Assembly (NCBI GenBank): GCA_963573315.1
Contig: OY752140.1
Span: 1,426,001-1,490,000 of the forward strand
Length of the DNA: 64,000 nt
Reading direction: 5' to 3'
Source of the DNA: Entomortierella parvispora
Taxonomy: Eukaryota; Mortierellomycota; Mortierellomycetes; Mortierellales; Mortierellaceae
In this document: piece by piece, positions 22,278 through 33,387 of the stretch
Numbering within the stretch: position 1 is the stretch's first letter
How the letters are laid out: every line of letters begins with the position of its first letter
Notes under the pieces: generated by a model
Seen by the model: the letters and a program-made list of their open reading frames with translations, nothing else
What the model was told of the DNA's origin: nothing
Databases searched by the model: none
Translations under genes and position numbers: made by a program

Positions 22278-25257
22278 ATGGACACAGACACTGCAGCAAC
22301 AATAGGGGACGTGCCTCAGGGACTAGCAACGGGCAGTTCATCTCCTACTGCGTTGTCAGCAGAGAATCAATCCTCTTCTTTGCCTGCCTCTCCTGAATCA
22401 GAGGCTAGTCAACAGCAGCATACATCGCAACCCTTGGACACCTTTGCTGTCTTACTTCAGGAGGATCCTCTTGACTCGCAATCCTCCACCACCCCAGGTG
22501 AGGAGATGGCCTTTGATAGTGGACGCCTCTTTGTGGCCCGATCCAACGCGCCCCACATGCCCAGGAATAATTCTTATCCAGAGCCGGGTACACAACCACG
22601 GATCAGAGCACCAGGAAACCATCCCCTTCACCCACAGCATCATGCAATGGATCCTAATGGTCGTCCTCATAGTCATTACCACTACCAACCCACAGTCAGC
22701 TCGTCGACCTCCTCCTCTTCTGCCATCGAAAGTCTCTCTGCTCCTATTCAACTCCCTTCACAAGCTCATCAACAACGATACCAACAACAAAGAGGTCCAT
22801 ACCTGAGCTCGCCAGGACACCCTGCATCAGCTGGGTCTCGGTCAACAGGGTCCTTGAATGGGTCTCAACTCGACCTGTCCAACTCTAGATCGAACCCATC
22901 TCTTTATCGACAGTACAACAACGATGGCAGCAATAGCCACGTCGCTGGCCCTCATAACCCTCCCGGCAGCAAACCCTATACCCAATACTCCACCCCTCGA
23001 TCTGCTCTTCGACCAGATTCCGTGTGCTCGTATCCAGAGTCTTCGCCCTTGATGGCTCCCAATGTCTTGGCCGCCATGGATGCTCGCTTGAGAGCCAGTG
23101 CCAGTAATAGCTCGCTCAACAGCAACCGGACCCTAGGACAGGGTATCCAGCAGAACAGCACCGGCGGTGGCGGCTCCCCTCGACCTCTTCAGAACGGATT
23201 CGCACACAGCGTTCGGTCGAGGACCTCTAGTGTAATGATGGGAGGAGGAGGGACTCTCTCGCCTCCTACCATAACTCACCATCAGGTCCTTGAGACTTCA
23301 GAGTCGATCAAGAGTCGTGAACAATTGTACGATCTTTTGAACAAGGAAGATCATGAGCGAGAAACAGGAGCCGAAGGCGATCTGGACACGGATAACGATA
23401 CAGAGTATGATAGCGCGTTTTATTTGAGAAAACCCAACCCAAAGTTCAGGGCCGAGTCTGCTATGTCGTCCAGGAGGAGCTCGACGACAATGGCGTCTAG
23501 CATGGCGGGTGGGAGCGATATCGAATTGAACGTGACCAAGAAACAAAGGGACAGTACAGTCGCCGGAGGAGCAGCCGGTATCCTTGCAGGAGCAGGTGTT
23601 GCTCATGCAGCCCATGTCTCATCGCGTGGACCCGCACCTTCCACCCCCGCCAACATCTCGATGGCAGTAGCCAGGAACTTTGACGAGAACGAATTTGCAG
23701 AGCCGGTCGTGAAGGCAGAAAAGAGCGCATGGCTTAAGAGCAAGAGCAAGAACAGTCGAAAGTGGAGAGGCGTCTGCTGTGTGGTCGGGATCTTGGCCCT
23801 CGTGGCTGTTATCACCGGTATTACCCTGGGCTTTGTCCTTCGTAAGGGCAAGGTCGATGGCCTTGCACGTCCAGAGTAAGAATATGTTTATTCATGTATT
23901 GGCTGTGTGCCGCAAAGGACATCCTTTAACAATCTTTCGTTATCTAGGCCACCAACTAATCCTACGAACCCAGGAGGCGACGGTAATGGAGGTGGTGGTG
24001 GCGGAGGCAGCAATCGTCCAGTACCGCCGCTGATCACTCAATTCCCCCCAGACCCCAACTTGCGAAAGGCCTTTTACGGAGTGGATTACAACCCTGCAAA
24101 GACCTTGATGCCCTGGTGTGGAGCAGACCTGCAGTCAATCATCAACGATGTCAACTTGATGTCACAAATCACGAACCGGATCCGACTGTATGGCATGGAT
24201 TGCGAACAGGCCGACCTGACCTTCCAGGCCATCAAGCTCCTGAAGGTGCCAATGCAAGTTGTGTTGACGATCTGGGTCGACAACAACAGTACGACCTATC
24301 AGCGACAGAAGGATACCCTTTACAAGGTCTTGGATACCTATGGCACGGACATGTTGACAGGCGTTAGTGTTGGAAACGAAGTCTTGTTCAGAAAAGACAT
24401 GGACTTGACAACTCTTGGAGGACTAATGACGGTATGGATCAGTCTCTAAGAAGGGACTCTTTGGATATATACTGTATGCCTGTGTTCCTCATGTTTCTAA
24501 CGTTATACGATCCTCTCCTGGGAAAAAAAAATCCATAGACCGTTCGTTCTGAACTCAAAGCGAGATACAACAAGGCAATCCCGGTCTTCACTTCCGACGT
24601 GGGATCGGACATGACACCAGAGCTGGCCTCGTATTCCGATATGCTGCAGGGCAACTTGCATCCGTACTTCAGTGGTACCGTTGCAGCCAATGCGGCCAAT
24701 TGGACTTTTAACGAATACGCTACAAAGATCGTCGAGAACCCTGTTAGCTCGGGCACCGCCGGTGCCATCTCTGAGGTTGGTTGGCCATCGGCTCCTGCCT
24801 CGGCCGTTTACCGTAAGTTGGCAAAAAAAAAAAAAAAAAGCTGAACCCCCCTCCCCGTTTTCAACCCCTTTTCTGAAATGGTCTCAATGGACTAAAACGA
24901 CCACTCAATTTTTTTTTTCTTAGTCGGCGGTTCCATCCCAGGATTGGCCAACATGCAAACTGTTCTCGACACATTTGTTTGCCAGGCCAATGCCAAAGGC
25001 ATTCCTTGTAAGTATCTCACTGTGATAGTCTCTGTTTGTTTCTTCACCTTCTCGGCACAAAACACATCAACCAATGAATACGTCCACTCATTTTGTTATT
25101 GTCCATGATATTTGTCTCCAAATCCTCAGACTACTGGTTCGAATTCAAGGACGAACCCTGGAAGATCAACCCCGACGTGCCAGTGGAGCCATACTGGGGA
25201 ATCTTTGATAAGGATGGAAAACTTAAGATCAAGATCCCTGATTGCATTGCTCCTTGA
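22278..25257 (+). CDS. type II membrane GH17 beta-1,3-glucanase
   Basis: Five exons: 22278-23875, 23948-24431, 24539-24812, 24924-25007 and 25130-25257 (855 residues, all phases consistent). Residues 1 to about 495 are a long low-complexity Ser/Gln/Pro/Asn-rich cytosolic region. A single transmembrane segment (VVGILALVAVITGITLGFVL) lies at about 505-525. After a Gly-rich linker the catalytic barrel follows: FYGVDYNPA, the acid/base Glu in GVSVGNEVL, the nucleophile Glu in SEVGWPS, and YYWFEFKDEPWK near the end. This layout matches fungal wall enzymes of the BtgC type, which remodel beta-1,3-glucan at the cell surface with the catalytic domain outside. The cytosolic region is unusually long and could hold regulatory sites. 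Confidence 0.92.
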
Positions 25258-25471
25258 TCCTCCCCCGCCTCTTCCCACTGGCTTCCTCTACAAATGCGGG
25301 TCGTCCATAATAAACGCCTGAGGACATCAAAGACAACAATTGATAACCAGAGTCATTTTTTGATGGTATGCTTTGCGCTTTTTTTTTCTATGAAAGATGC
25401 TACAATGAGATGGGAGAGATGCAAAAATAATGAAGGAAAATAGTGGGAAATTGGATTGGAACAATATTTGT

Positions 25472-28400
25472 CTACCGGTTGGCCTTCCGACTGATTTGAA
25501 TCTTCTTGGCAGTGACCTCGGCCTTGTTCATGGGTACCAAACGTGCACCCTCACGCTTCTGCCAAACTTCCACTGCGGGCAATGGCCAGTAATGAGGTCC
25601 GTACGTGATATCTGTAATGGACTTTTGAGTCTTGTCATCGATTTTGCTAAAGGGTGAAAAAAATGTGCATAGAGTAAGTTGACCATGCAGGAACTCCAAA
25701 ACAGGGCACTAGCCTACACCGAATTTGATAAATAACATACATGATACGGTCTTTGGAGGCGCGGACGAGACCCGTTCCGTTGGCGAGTGTGGCCATCCAC
25801 TTGGGATCAACGACAGTCAACCCCTTGAGGTAAATCTTGGAAGGCTTGGACTCAATCTCGGTCTCCTTAACTGTCCGTTGCAGATCCTGATACACGACCA
25901 TTTGGGGCGCCTTATCCATGCTGAATCCAAACAATCCAGAGCTTGGGTGAATGTAAACCTTCTCCTTGGACCACATTGTCACATAGGGGACAGACTTTGC
26001 CTTCTTGGAATAGTTGGGCTCCACAGTGCCGACGAGATCCTGACGGATTGCGACCTGGTCCATAAACGCACAAGCAACGATTTGGCGAATTGCCGTCAAC
26101 TGACGCGTCGTAGGCTTTTCCATGTATGGGTCAAAGGTAAGCGAGGCCACGCTTGGGCTGGAGGAAAAGTTATTCTGGACCATTCGAGTCAGCTGACCTC
26201 GCAACTGGTGAATTTCCTGCATCGCCTTGTACCGGACAAAGTTCTCTGTGCAGAATTGCTCCTTGTTGGTCTCTCGAGCGTAAGCGCCGACCACGTTCAA
26301 GACCTTGGCCATATCGTTCAGAGGATCCAACGCCTCATGGACTGCCTGAGTCTTGTAAAACTTGGAGCGAGTCAGCTTTCTCTTTTGCTTCTTCTTTTCC
26401 TTTTCACTCTTGATATGAGCGAGCTCCATTTCCTCAAAACTGTCCAGCTGGTACCGCTTGTTGGACTCTTCGTCGTCATCCTCGCTCTCGTCATCGGTCT
26501 CGCCGGGTCGGGAGATATCAAGCTGGAACTCCTTGATAAAGATCTCGCCTACTGACAAGGCTGCGACAATGGCAATGACATATGGGAAGCAATTCTCCTG
26601 ATGGGCCAGAGTCAACCTAAGAAGTGATACAAAATAGAGTCAGTGCTGTTGTTTGGAGTATGGGTCATTCGAGACATAGGATCCTCCTTTGACTTACATC
26701 TTTGCAAGACGGGGAACAAGAGGGAAAATGGACATCGTCTTTCCGAGCTCTGTGATACTCTTCTTGTTGGAGTTTTCAAGGGCATTCAAATAGACCAGGC
26801 GCTGTTCCGCTTGCTTGAGATCATCTCGGTTGGGTGGCGTTGGGAAAGGGAAGTTGACAACGTTGTCAATGAACATGCTCTTCATCTGCAGCACCACACC
26901 ATCAATTGGCATCTTCTGGATCTCGGCCTCAGATGCAGTGACAAACTGACTCTCATAGACCTCTGAACTGAACAGACGGTAACAGTGACCGTGTCCAGTA
27001 CGACCCGCACGACCAGCGCGCTGGGTCGCGCTTGCCTTGGATGTCCAACCAACCTGGAAGGTCTGGATACCAGTCTCCTTGTCGTAGTGACGCTCCTTAG
27101 ATTTACCGCTGTCGACCACGTACTTGATATTGGGAATGGTAATGGAGGTTTCGGCAACGTTGGTGGCTACGACACAGAGTCGCGATCCGGGAGGTGGTGG
27201 CTCAAAGACTCGCATCTGATCTTCGGTCTTCAATAGAGAGTAGAGTGGCAAGACGTGAAGTGGTGCAGATCCCGCATCGGGACTCTCTTCCAAGACTTCA
27301 TCACCTTCAAACAACTCTTCTTCAGAGTCATCATCCAAATTGAAAGCTTCGTCGTCTTCCTCTGGACCATCTCCATTGTCAACAACTTCGGAATCACCAA
27401 TAGCCATATCTTCCAACTCGACATCCTCATTCCTGGGGTCCAGCTCCTGGTTGGATGCGGATTCATCTTTCTTTTTTTCGTCCTCCTTCTTTTCGCCAAT
27501 AATGTTCCCTTTCTGGGTTCGTTTAGGAGCATCCAAGGCCTTGGAGGCAACTGCAGTGTCGGGGAAAGGGAACTTTCTCCGCAATTTCCGCACTAGATCC
27601 ATAATCTCGGCTTGGCCAGCAAGGAAAACCAAAATAGCACCCTCTGGCAGCTTGGAGTGAATTTTTGAGACCTTCTTGAAAGCCTCACCCACGTAATCCT
27701 GTTCCGGTGTCCTCTTGTTGAAATGCATCGTTACTCCATACACCTTCTTCACGTCTACACCGACTACGGGCACCAAATCCTTGGGCGCCTGCTCCTCTTC
27801 ATCCTCTGCCGACTTCATCTCCTCGTCCTCATCATCGCTGCCCTTCTCTGCAATCTTGTTCATGATCTTCTTCTGGGCGAGATGTCCAAAGAGTCGCTCG
27901 TTTCTGGTAAATTCTTCGATAACAAGAGTGGCAGACATGATGATCAACTTGAGAGGCTTTGTGTTTTCCCGATCCTTCTTGCTCTCCTCTCGACGCAAAC
28001 GGACGATACGACTGAGGGCTCCGATCAGGATATCCGTGTTCAAACTACGTTCGTGAGCCTCATCGATGATGATGGCAGAATATTTTCGCAACAAGAAATC
28101 CGAATTCAATTCACGAAGCAACACACCATCGGTCATGAATTTCATCACAGTATCGGGTGAGGTCGTGGCATCGTAACGGATCTGATGCGAAACCTTGGAA
28201 GCTGGCAAATTCAGTTCCTTGGCCACACGCCCTGCCATAGAGACCGCAGCGACACGACGAGGCTGCGTGATTCCAATCATGCCAGGGTTGGGGCTGTTGG
28301 GATTACCGTATCCAGCCTCGTACAAGAACTGAGGTACTTGAGTTGTCTTTCCTGAACCAGTCTCTCCTTTGACGAGAATCACGTCGTTGTAGATGATCAT

Positions 28401-29855
28401 TTCCATGATGTGCTGTTCCTCTGCGCAGACTGGGAGTTTCAAACGCTGCTCCTGAATCTCTGGATCTCTGTCCACATGGACATGGAAGGCCTCTCCAATC
28501 TCGCCTTCCTCCAGTTGCTTCATCTTTTCAACAAGGTTGCCCAAGAGATCTGTCTTTGGTTCCACACGACTCGAGACATATTCTCCTGTCCGCTCTGGAA
28601 GACTGTCGATATTGGAAATGATCTTTTCTTCCTCGTCGCCGTCTTCATTGGTCGCCAATCCACCAAGATTGGTCATCCAGCCACGACGCTTCTTTTTGGC
28701 AGGTTCCTGGCTCTCGTCTTCGCTGCCACTGTGCTTCTTGTCTTCGCTTTCTTCATCCGAGGAGGAATCGTATTCCGAGTTGGAGCTGTCGAAAGAACTC
28801 TCCCGCTCCTTTTGCTTGGCGGCTTCCTTTTGTGCTCGCAGCAATGCAAGACGAGTCTAAAGAAAAAATCAGAATGGATAGTTGAGTCTCAAATCTACAG
28901 ACACGGTTGTATCGCCTTTGACCATGCACAAAGGATTGATAGACCTACGGGCTTTTTGGTGGTCGATTTCTTCACAAGGATTGAGCTTCCGACTTTGAGG
29001 GCACTTCCAGCAACGATCGGAGCAGGCTCTGGTTTTGTCTCGGTGGCGGTAGTTGTTGTGCTAGAGTTGTTGGATCCCATGCCCTGATCATCGTCGTCTG
29101 AACCCGAGTCGTCCTCATCATCATCGTCGCCTTCGTCGTCGTCGTAATCGTTCTTGGAAGTGACAAAGAGTGGCACGTTCTTGTCGGACTGCTCCAATCC
29201 ATGTCGTTGTTCAGTCAAGGCTCTCCTGAGTTTTTGTTTCATGGTCTCTTTGTTCTGTCCAAGGGTTCGACTTGACTTTAAGAGGTCTGAGGACCATGCT
29301 TGCTCCTCTAGCTTCTTGAACAAGTCGCCTCGCGCCTCTTTCTTCATTTTTTTCTCCTGTAAGGGTATCAACATTGGCAAGAAATGTCAGTGATCAATCA
29401 TGTCGCGGTGCAAACTTTCCGACATCAAAAATGGATCCAGCTGCACTTTACAATGTACTTGTCCAGCCTCTTTTTCTTTTTGCTGCTCATCTTGGGCTGC
29501 TCTGCCTCTTCGTTGAACTGGATCGCAGAAACGTCGACTTGTCCAGGAACGAGGATCGCGGCATTGGGATCAGTCCTGTGTATTGGAAATCAGAAAGAAA
29601 ATGACGGTGTTAAAGAAGAACCCAGAGCTGTGATTTCGAAATCAGTTGGAGGTGAAGAGGCGCCATCTTTCGTGGCCTGCTAGGGTAAAGCAGAGTCGGT
29701 TAGAGGACAAGGTATAGAAAAAAAATACTTTACGGTTGCAAAAGAGTCGGCTTGGTAGCTTTTCTGCCTCCATCACGAGCATTGGGGTGGGGTCTGGACG
29801 ACTTGTTGCTGGACTGGCGAGCACGCTCGTTGTATCTTGGGCGATTTTTACCCAT
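25472..29855 (-). CDS. ECM16: DEAH-box RNA helicase DHX37/Ecm16 (Dhr1)
   Basis: Six exons on the minus strand: 29855-29734, 29575-29452, 29356-28949, 28856-26698, 26616-25741 and 25646-25472 (1287 residues; phases agree throughout). The N-terminus MGKNRPRYNERAR and the basic RLDKYIEKKMKKEAR segment are typical of this family. Motifs: GETGSGKT (about residue 383), IIIDEAHERS (about 485), SATL, NVAETSITIP, and QRAGRAGRTGHGHCYRLF. A long acidic, Lys-rich insert sits between the RecA domains, and a WPLPAVEVW C-terminus follows. The family releases U3 snoRNA from pre-40S ribosomal RNA in the nucleolus (SSU processome). The gene is convergent with the GH17 gene (214 bp between stops) and diverges from the PdxT gene. 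Confidence 0.95.
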
Positions 29856-30544
29856 GACAAAGACGTGGACGGGGGAATGGAATGGAGACAACGGAGCAGG
29901 CTAACAGCGAATGCATTGCCTGCATGGTTAAAAAAAAAAAAAAAAAAAGATTGTTGTTCTGTGACTGCCCTTTTGTCAGTTGAAATTTAACTCTTTTTTG
30001 AGGATCTCTTTTTTTCTCTCTGTCCCTCCTTCTCTTCTGTTCACGCAAGTGCAGTTCAGTCCAGGGAGAACGTCCTCTCGGTTGTGTCAAGAGAAGGCGA
30101 ACAGAGTAAGGTGACAGCAGTGGAGCATACTTGCTACAGGAATGGCTTTCAGTCAAAAAGAATAGAGAAAGAGAAAGAGAGAGAGCGGAGAGAGAGAAAG
30201 AAAAGATCAAAAAGAAGGTACGTCCCCCGTGGGAAGAATGCGGGCGTGCTCGGATGCGACTCTGAAGGGTTCTGGCGGCAAAGTCGAGTGTGCTCACACT
30301 AGGAGTCATGGATGGGCAAGAGACAGACAATAATACAACCTTACATGAGGATAGTCTTGATACAGTAGACTAACAAAAAGACGAACAGCGCCAACCACCC
30401 CCGCAAAAACCATTGAAAATCCATCTCCGACCGCAACAACGCTGCGCTGACTCTTCTTCATTCCCTTTTGTTTCTTCCTTCATTCCTCTCCCCTCTTTTC
30501 TTTTTTTTCCCTTTTACTTAACAACCCATCTCATTCAAGCAGCC
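29856..30544. promoter_or_regulatory. shared divergent promoter region of ECM16 and PdxT
   Basis: 689 bp between two start codons on opposite strands. A poly-A tract at about 29930-29948 lies on the ECM16 side; GA-rich and CT-rich blocks fill the rest. No gene or specific site recognised. Confidence 0.5.
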
Positions 30545-31343
30545 ATGGCACAGGAACAGCAGGAACACAAGCAGATCAGAGTCGGTGTCTTGGGTACGAG
30601 CTGGACTGGACATCTTCCATTGGATTCATTCATCCTCCAACCTGATCAGATGAACTAATCAATCCCATTGCTGAACCTGCTTTCGCCTCTTTCCCTCCCT
30701 GCTTGCACAAACAGCTCTCCAGGGCGCTTTTGCAGAGCACATCATCCTCCTCAACACCCTCCCCCAGGTCTCTGAGGCCGTCGCCGTCCGAAACGCAAAG
30801 GAGATTGCCGAGGTCGATGCCCTCGTTATCCCTGGAGGTGAATCCACTACCATGGCCCTGATCGCCGAACGCTCCGGATTCTGGCCCGCCCTCCAAGAGT
30901 TTGTCCAGACCCACCCTACCTGGGGTACCTGCGCTGGCTTGATCTTGCTCTCGGAGAAGGTTACCTCCGGAGGCACCCTCAAGGGCGATCAAAAGTTGCT
31001 TCAGGGCCTCAGCATCAGCATCAAGCGTAATGCCTTTGGAACCCAAAAGGAGAGCTTCGAGGCTGGCTTGCATGTCGAAGGATTGGAGGAGGCCAAGAGA
31101 CTGTTCCCCGGTGTCTTCATTCGTGCCCCTGTCATTGATCAGATCTTGGACACCGAGAAGGTTCAGATCATTGCGCAATTGGAGCAGGATTACGGCATGA
31201 CCCCCAAGGGCACTATTGTTGCCGTCCGTCAAGGACACCTCTTGGGATCTGCTTTCCACCCAGAGTTGACCAGGGACAACAGAATGCACTTGCTCTTTGT
31301 CAAGATGGCCCAGGAATGGATCGCATCCAAGCAGGACAAGTAA
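30545..31343 (+). CDS. SNO1: PdxT/Sno1 glutaminase subunit of PLP synthase
   Basis: Exons 30545-30593 and 30715-31343 (225 residues); the intron splits the first Ala of the conserved VLALQGAF start (donor GTACGA). Class-I glutamine amidotransferase marks: PGGESTTM (oxyanion and substrate loop), WGTCAGLILL with the nucleophile Cys, and SAFHPELT with the His and Glu of the triad. The enzyme frees ammonia from glutamine and passes it to the PdxS/Snz1 partner for pyridoxal 5'-phosphate synthesis in the cytosol. The length fits the family. The partner gene is not in this window. Confidence 0.95.
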
Positions 31344-31662
31344 AGAAAAGCGGCACATCGTATATACCGTGCTGTTTATATTGTCATCGTGACTCAGACT
31401 AGAGTAGAGCTTGGTCACCTATTTGTGCCAGGCCCATGTAAATTAAATTTAAACATAATAGACAAAATCAAAACACGAACGCTTTCATCCTTAAACAATG
31501 TGCTACAAATCCTTCAAACGCAGCATCCTTTCCAGACTGAGTAACAATCCTGTATGCATTGCCGTCCCCCGCAATCTGTATCCATGGCACAGTTGAACGA
31601 CCACGTTTTATTTTCCATTGATTTGTTATATCCACATCGCTCATCGATAATCCAGTGATTTT
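31344..31662. other. convergent 3' flank
   Basis: 319 bp between the PdxT stop and the proteasome beta3 stop. AT-rich with AATAAA-like signals; no gene seen. Confidence 0.6.
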
Positions 31663-32884
31663 TTAATCCTAAAGAGACAAGGCAAAGTGTAAGCATTCTC
31701 GAGCGGGTTTTGATATTGAGGCTTCATGGGGTCCAAAAAACCAAATAGTCAACATACCTGGCGAGATCGAAGAGTGCGCGTGATAATCTTCTCGGGGGTG
31801 CTGTTTTTTTTAAAAAAAAAAGATGACATTTTTTGTCAGTTTTCTGAAAGTAGAACAGTGTCCATCCTGGAGCCAGATTCTTTTCTTTAAAAACGTACAT
31901 GATAGTGACCTCGGCTCCCCAACCACTCAAGCAATCACGATCGACGGCGTTCATCAATGATTGAGAGATGGTCTCGAACAACTCCTCGGGTTCCTATTGA
32001 ACGCCAAAGATAACGAGTAGGTTAGATCCATCCATATACTCTTTTGAATAAGGATCCCTCAATTGCCATTGTGCATAGTCCCACGCACCAGATCAGGCTC
32101 CCAGAGGGACTCGCACATTCCATAAAGCTGGTTTGAAGTAGTTCCTGAAACGACAAAGTCCTTTGCAAAGTTGATGCATCCGATCAAGTCTGTTGAGCAG
32201 ATGAAGGGGCGGTTTTCCTTGTCCAATCCTGCAATCACTGGCTCTACGAACCAGGGGCCGAATCTAAAGAGGTTCATTCAAGTATCAAATTAGTATTTCT
32301 GTCAAAAATATTGATGCCAATCATCCCTTCCGTTCAATTCCATGGATTTTTCTGTATCATCCAGAACAAAGAGTCCTTACCGGCGCTCATAGAGGGTTGA
32401 GGACACCAGATGGGCAAGGGTTCTAGGCTCAATTTCACGTTCCTCCTTCAGTCTGTACATGTTGACCTTGAATCGGAACTTTTCTGCCCTAGAAAAGATA
32501 AAATGGGGGGGTAATACCCTCAAGTATGTGAGTACACAGCGCCTCCAATGTCCAGTACATTAAGACTTGATCCAGAGAGTGTGGCTGCTTACAAGGTCTG
32601 GACATCGGTGGCGAGACCGGGAAGTCCGATATATGTCTTTGGTGTGGCCTGGAAGGTCTTTCTGAATTCCGTGGAGATGGTCATGGCCTGCACACCGAGA
32701 CGCTTATCACATGCGATGGCGACGCAGTTCTTGCCGACCATTGCCACCACCGCACCTCCGTTGTATTCCATGATAGACTATTCCAGCGTAACGAGAAGGA
32801 GGAAGTTGGGTTAGTGTGGTGATGCAATGCATGCTCACGCGAATCACATGCGATGAAGGTCAGGTGGAGTTGAAGGAATACCAT
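31663..32884 (-). CDS. PUP3: 20S proteasome subunit beta type-3
   Basis: Assembled from coding exons at 32884-32882, 32777-32593, 32488-32381, 32263-32089, 31993-31899, 31800-31758 and 31668-31663 (204 residues, the usual family length). The first coding exon is just ATG, giving the family start [11 protein letters not shown]; if it is wrong the start is the ATG at 32771. The last coding exon is two codons (Asp, stop). Diagnostic segments: [62 protein letters not shown] and [14 protein letters not shown]. Beta3 is a structural, non-catalytic ring subunit (no N-terminal active Thr is exposed) in the nucleus and cytosol. Confidence 0.93.
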
Positions 32885-33387
32885 GATGGATAAAAGTAGT
32901 CGACTTTGAGGGTCAAGGGTAAAAGGGTGAGGGATAGAGGAGAGGAAGAAAGAGAGTGCAGTTGAAAAGAAGGATGCAGGCAGAGATGCAGAGATGCAGT
33001 GCAGACAGAAAGAAGGACAGACAGACAGACGAACTCGGCAGACCGACGAACACAGACAACTTGAAGCAGAGGGTCGTGTTTCCCTCGAGAGTGTGAGGTG
33101 GTCCCTCGCCGCGTAAGAGGGATCGCGCGCGTCCCTTGTGCGTCGCGAGAGAGTGATGCGTGGGAGACGTCCTGATCGCACAAGCAGCGGAATGGACGAG
33201 GCACGTGATGCTTGGCGAAGCAAGCAATCACGCCCGCGTGCTGTGGTTTTGGCGTGTGCGAGGCTGCTGCCCAGTGCCAACAGACCAAAGGACCATTGGT
33301 CTGCTGTAGTGCACTCCACTCCGCCGGTGCTCGACTTTGTCTCGTCCTTTGCCTTCTTTGCTCCTCCGCCATTCGCTCATCTCCTCC
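32885..33387. promoter_or_regulatory. divergent promoter region of PUP3 and the nuclease-helicase
   Basis: 503 bp between start codons on opposite strands. It is GC-rich for this window and holds several short direct CAGACAGA repeats near 33015-33035. No known site such as a PACE element could be identified with confidence. Confidence 0.4.

Noticed and set aside
29575..29733. Possible extra exon inside ECM16 intron 1 (reads ATKDGASSPPTD in one frame)
   Set aside because: No donor/acceptor choice keeps the frame into the next exon, whereas direct joining of 29734 to 29575 is in phase and gives a family-like sequence.
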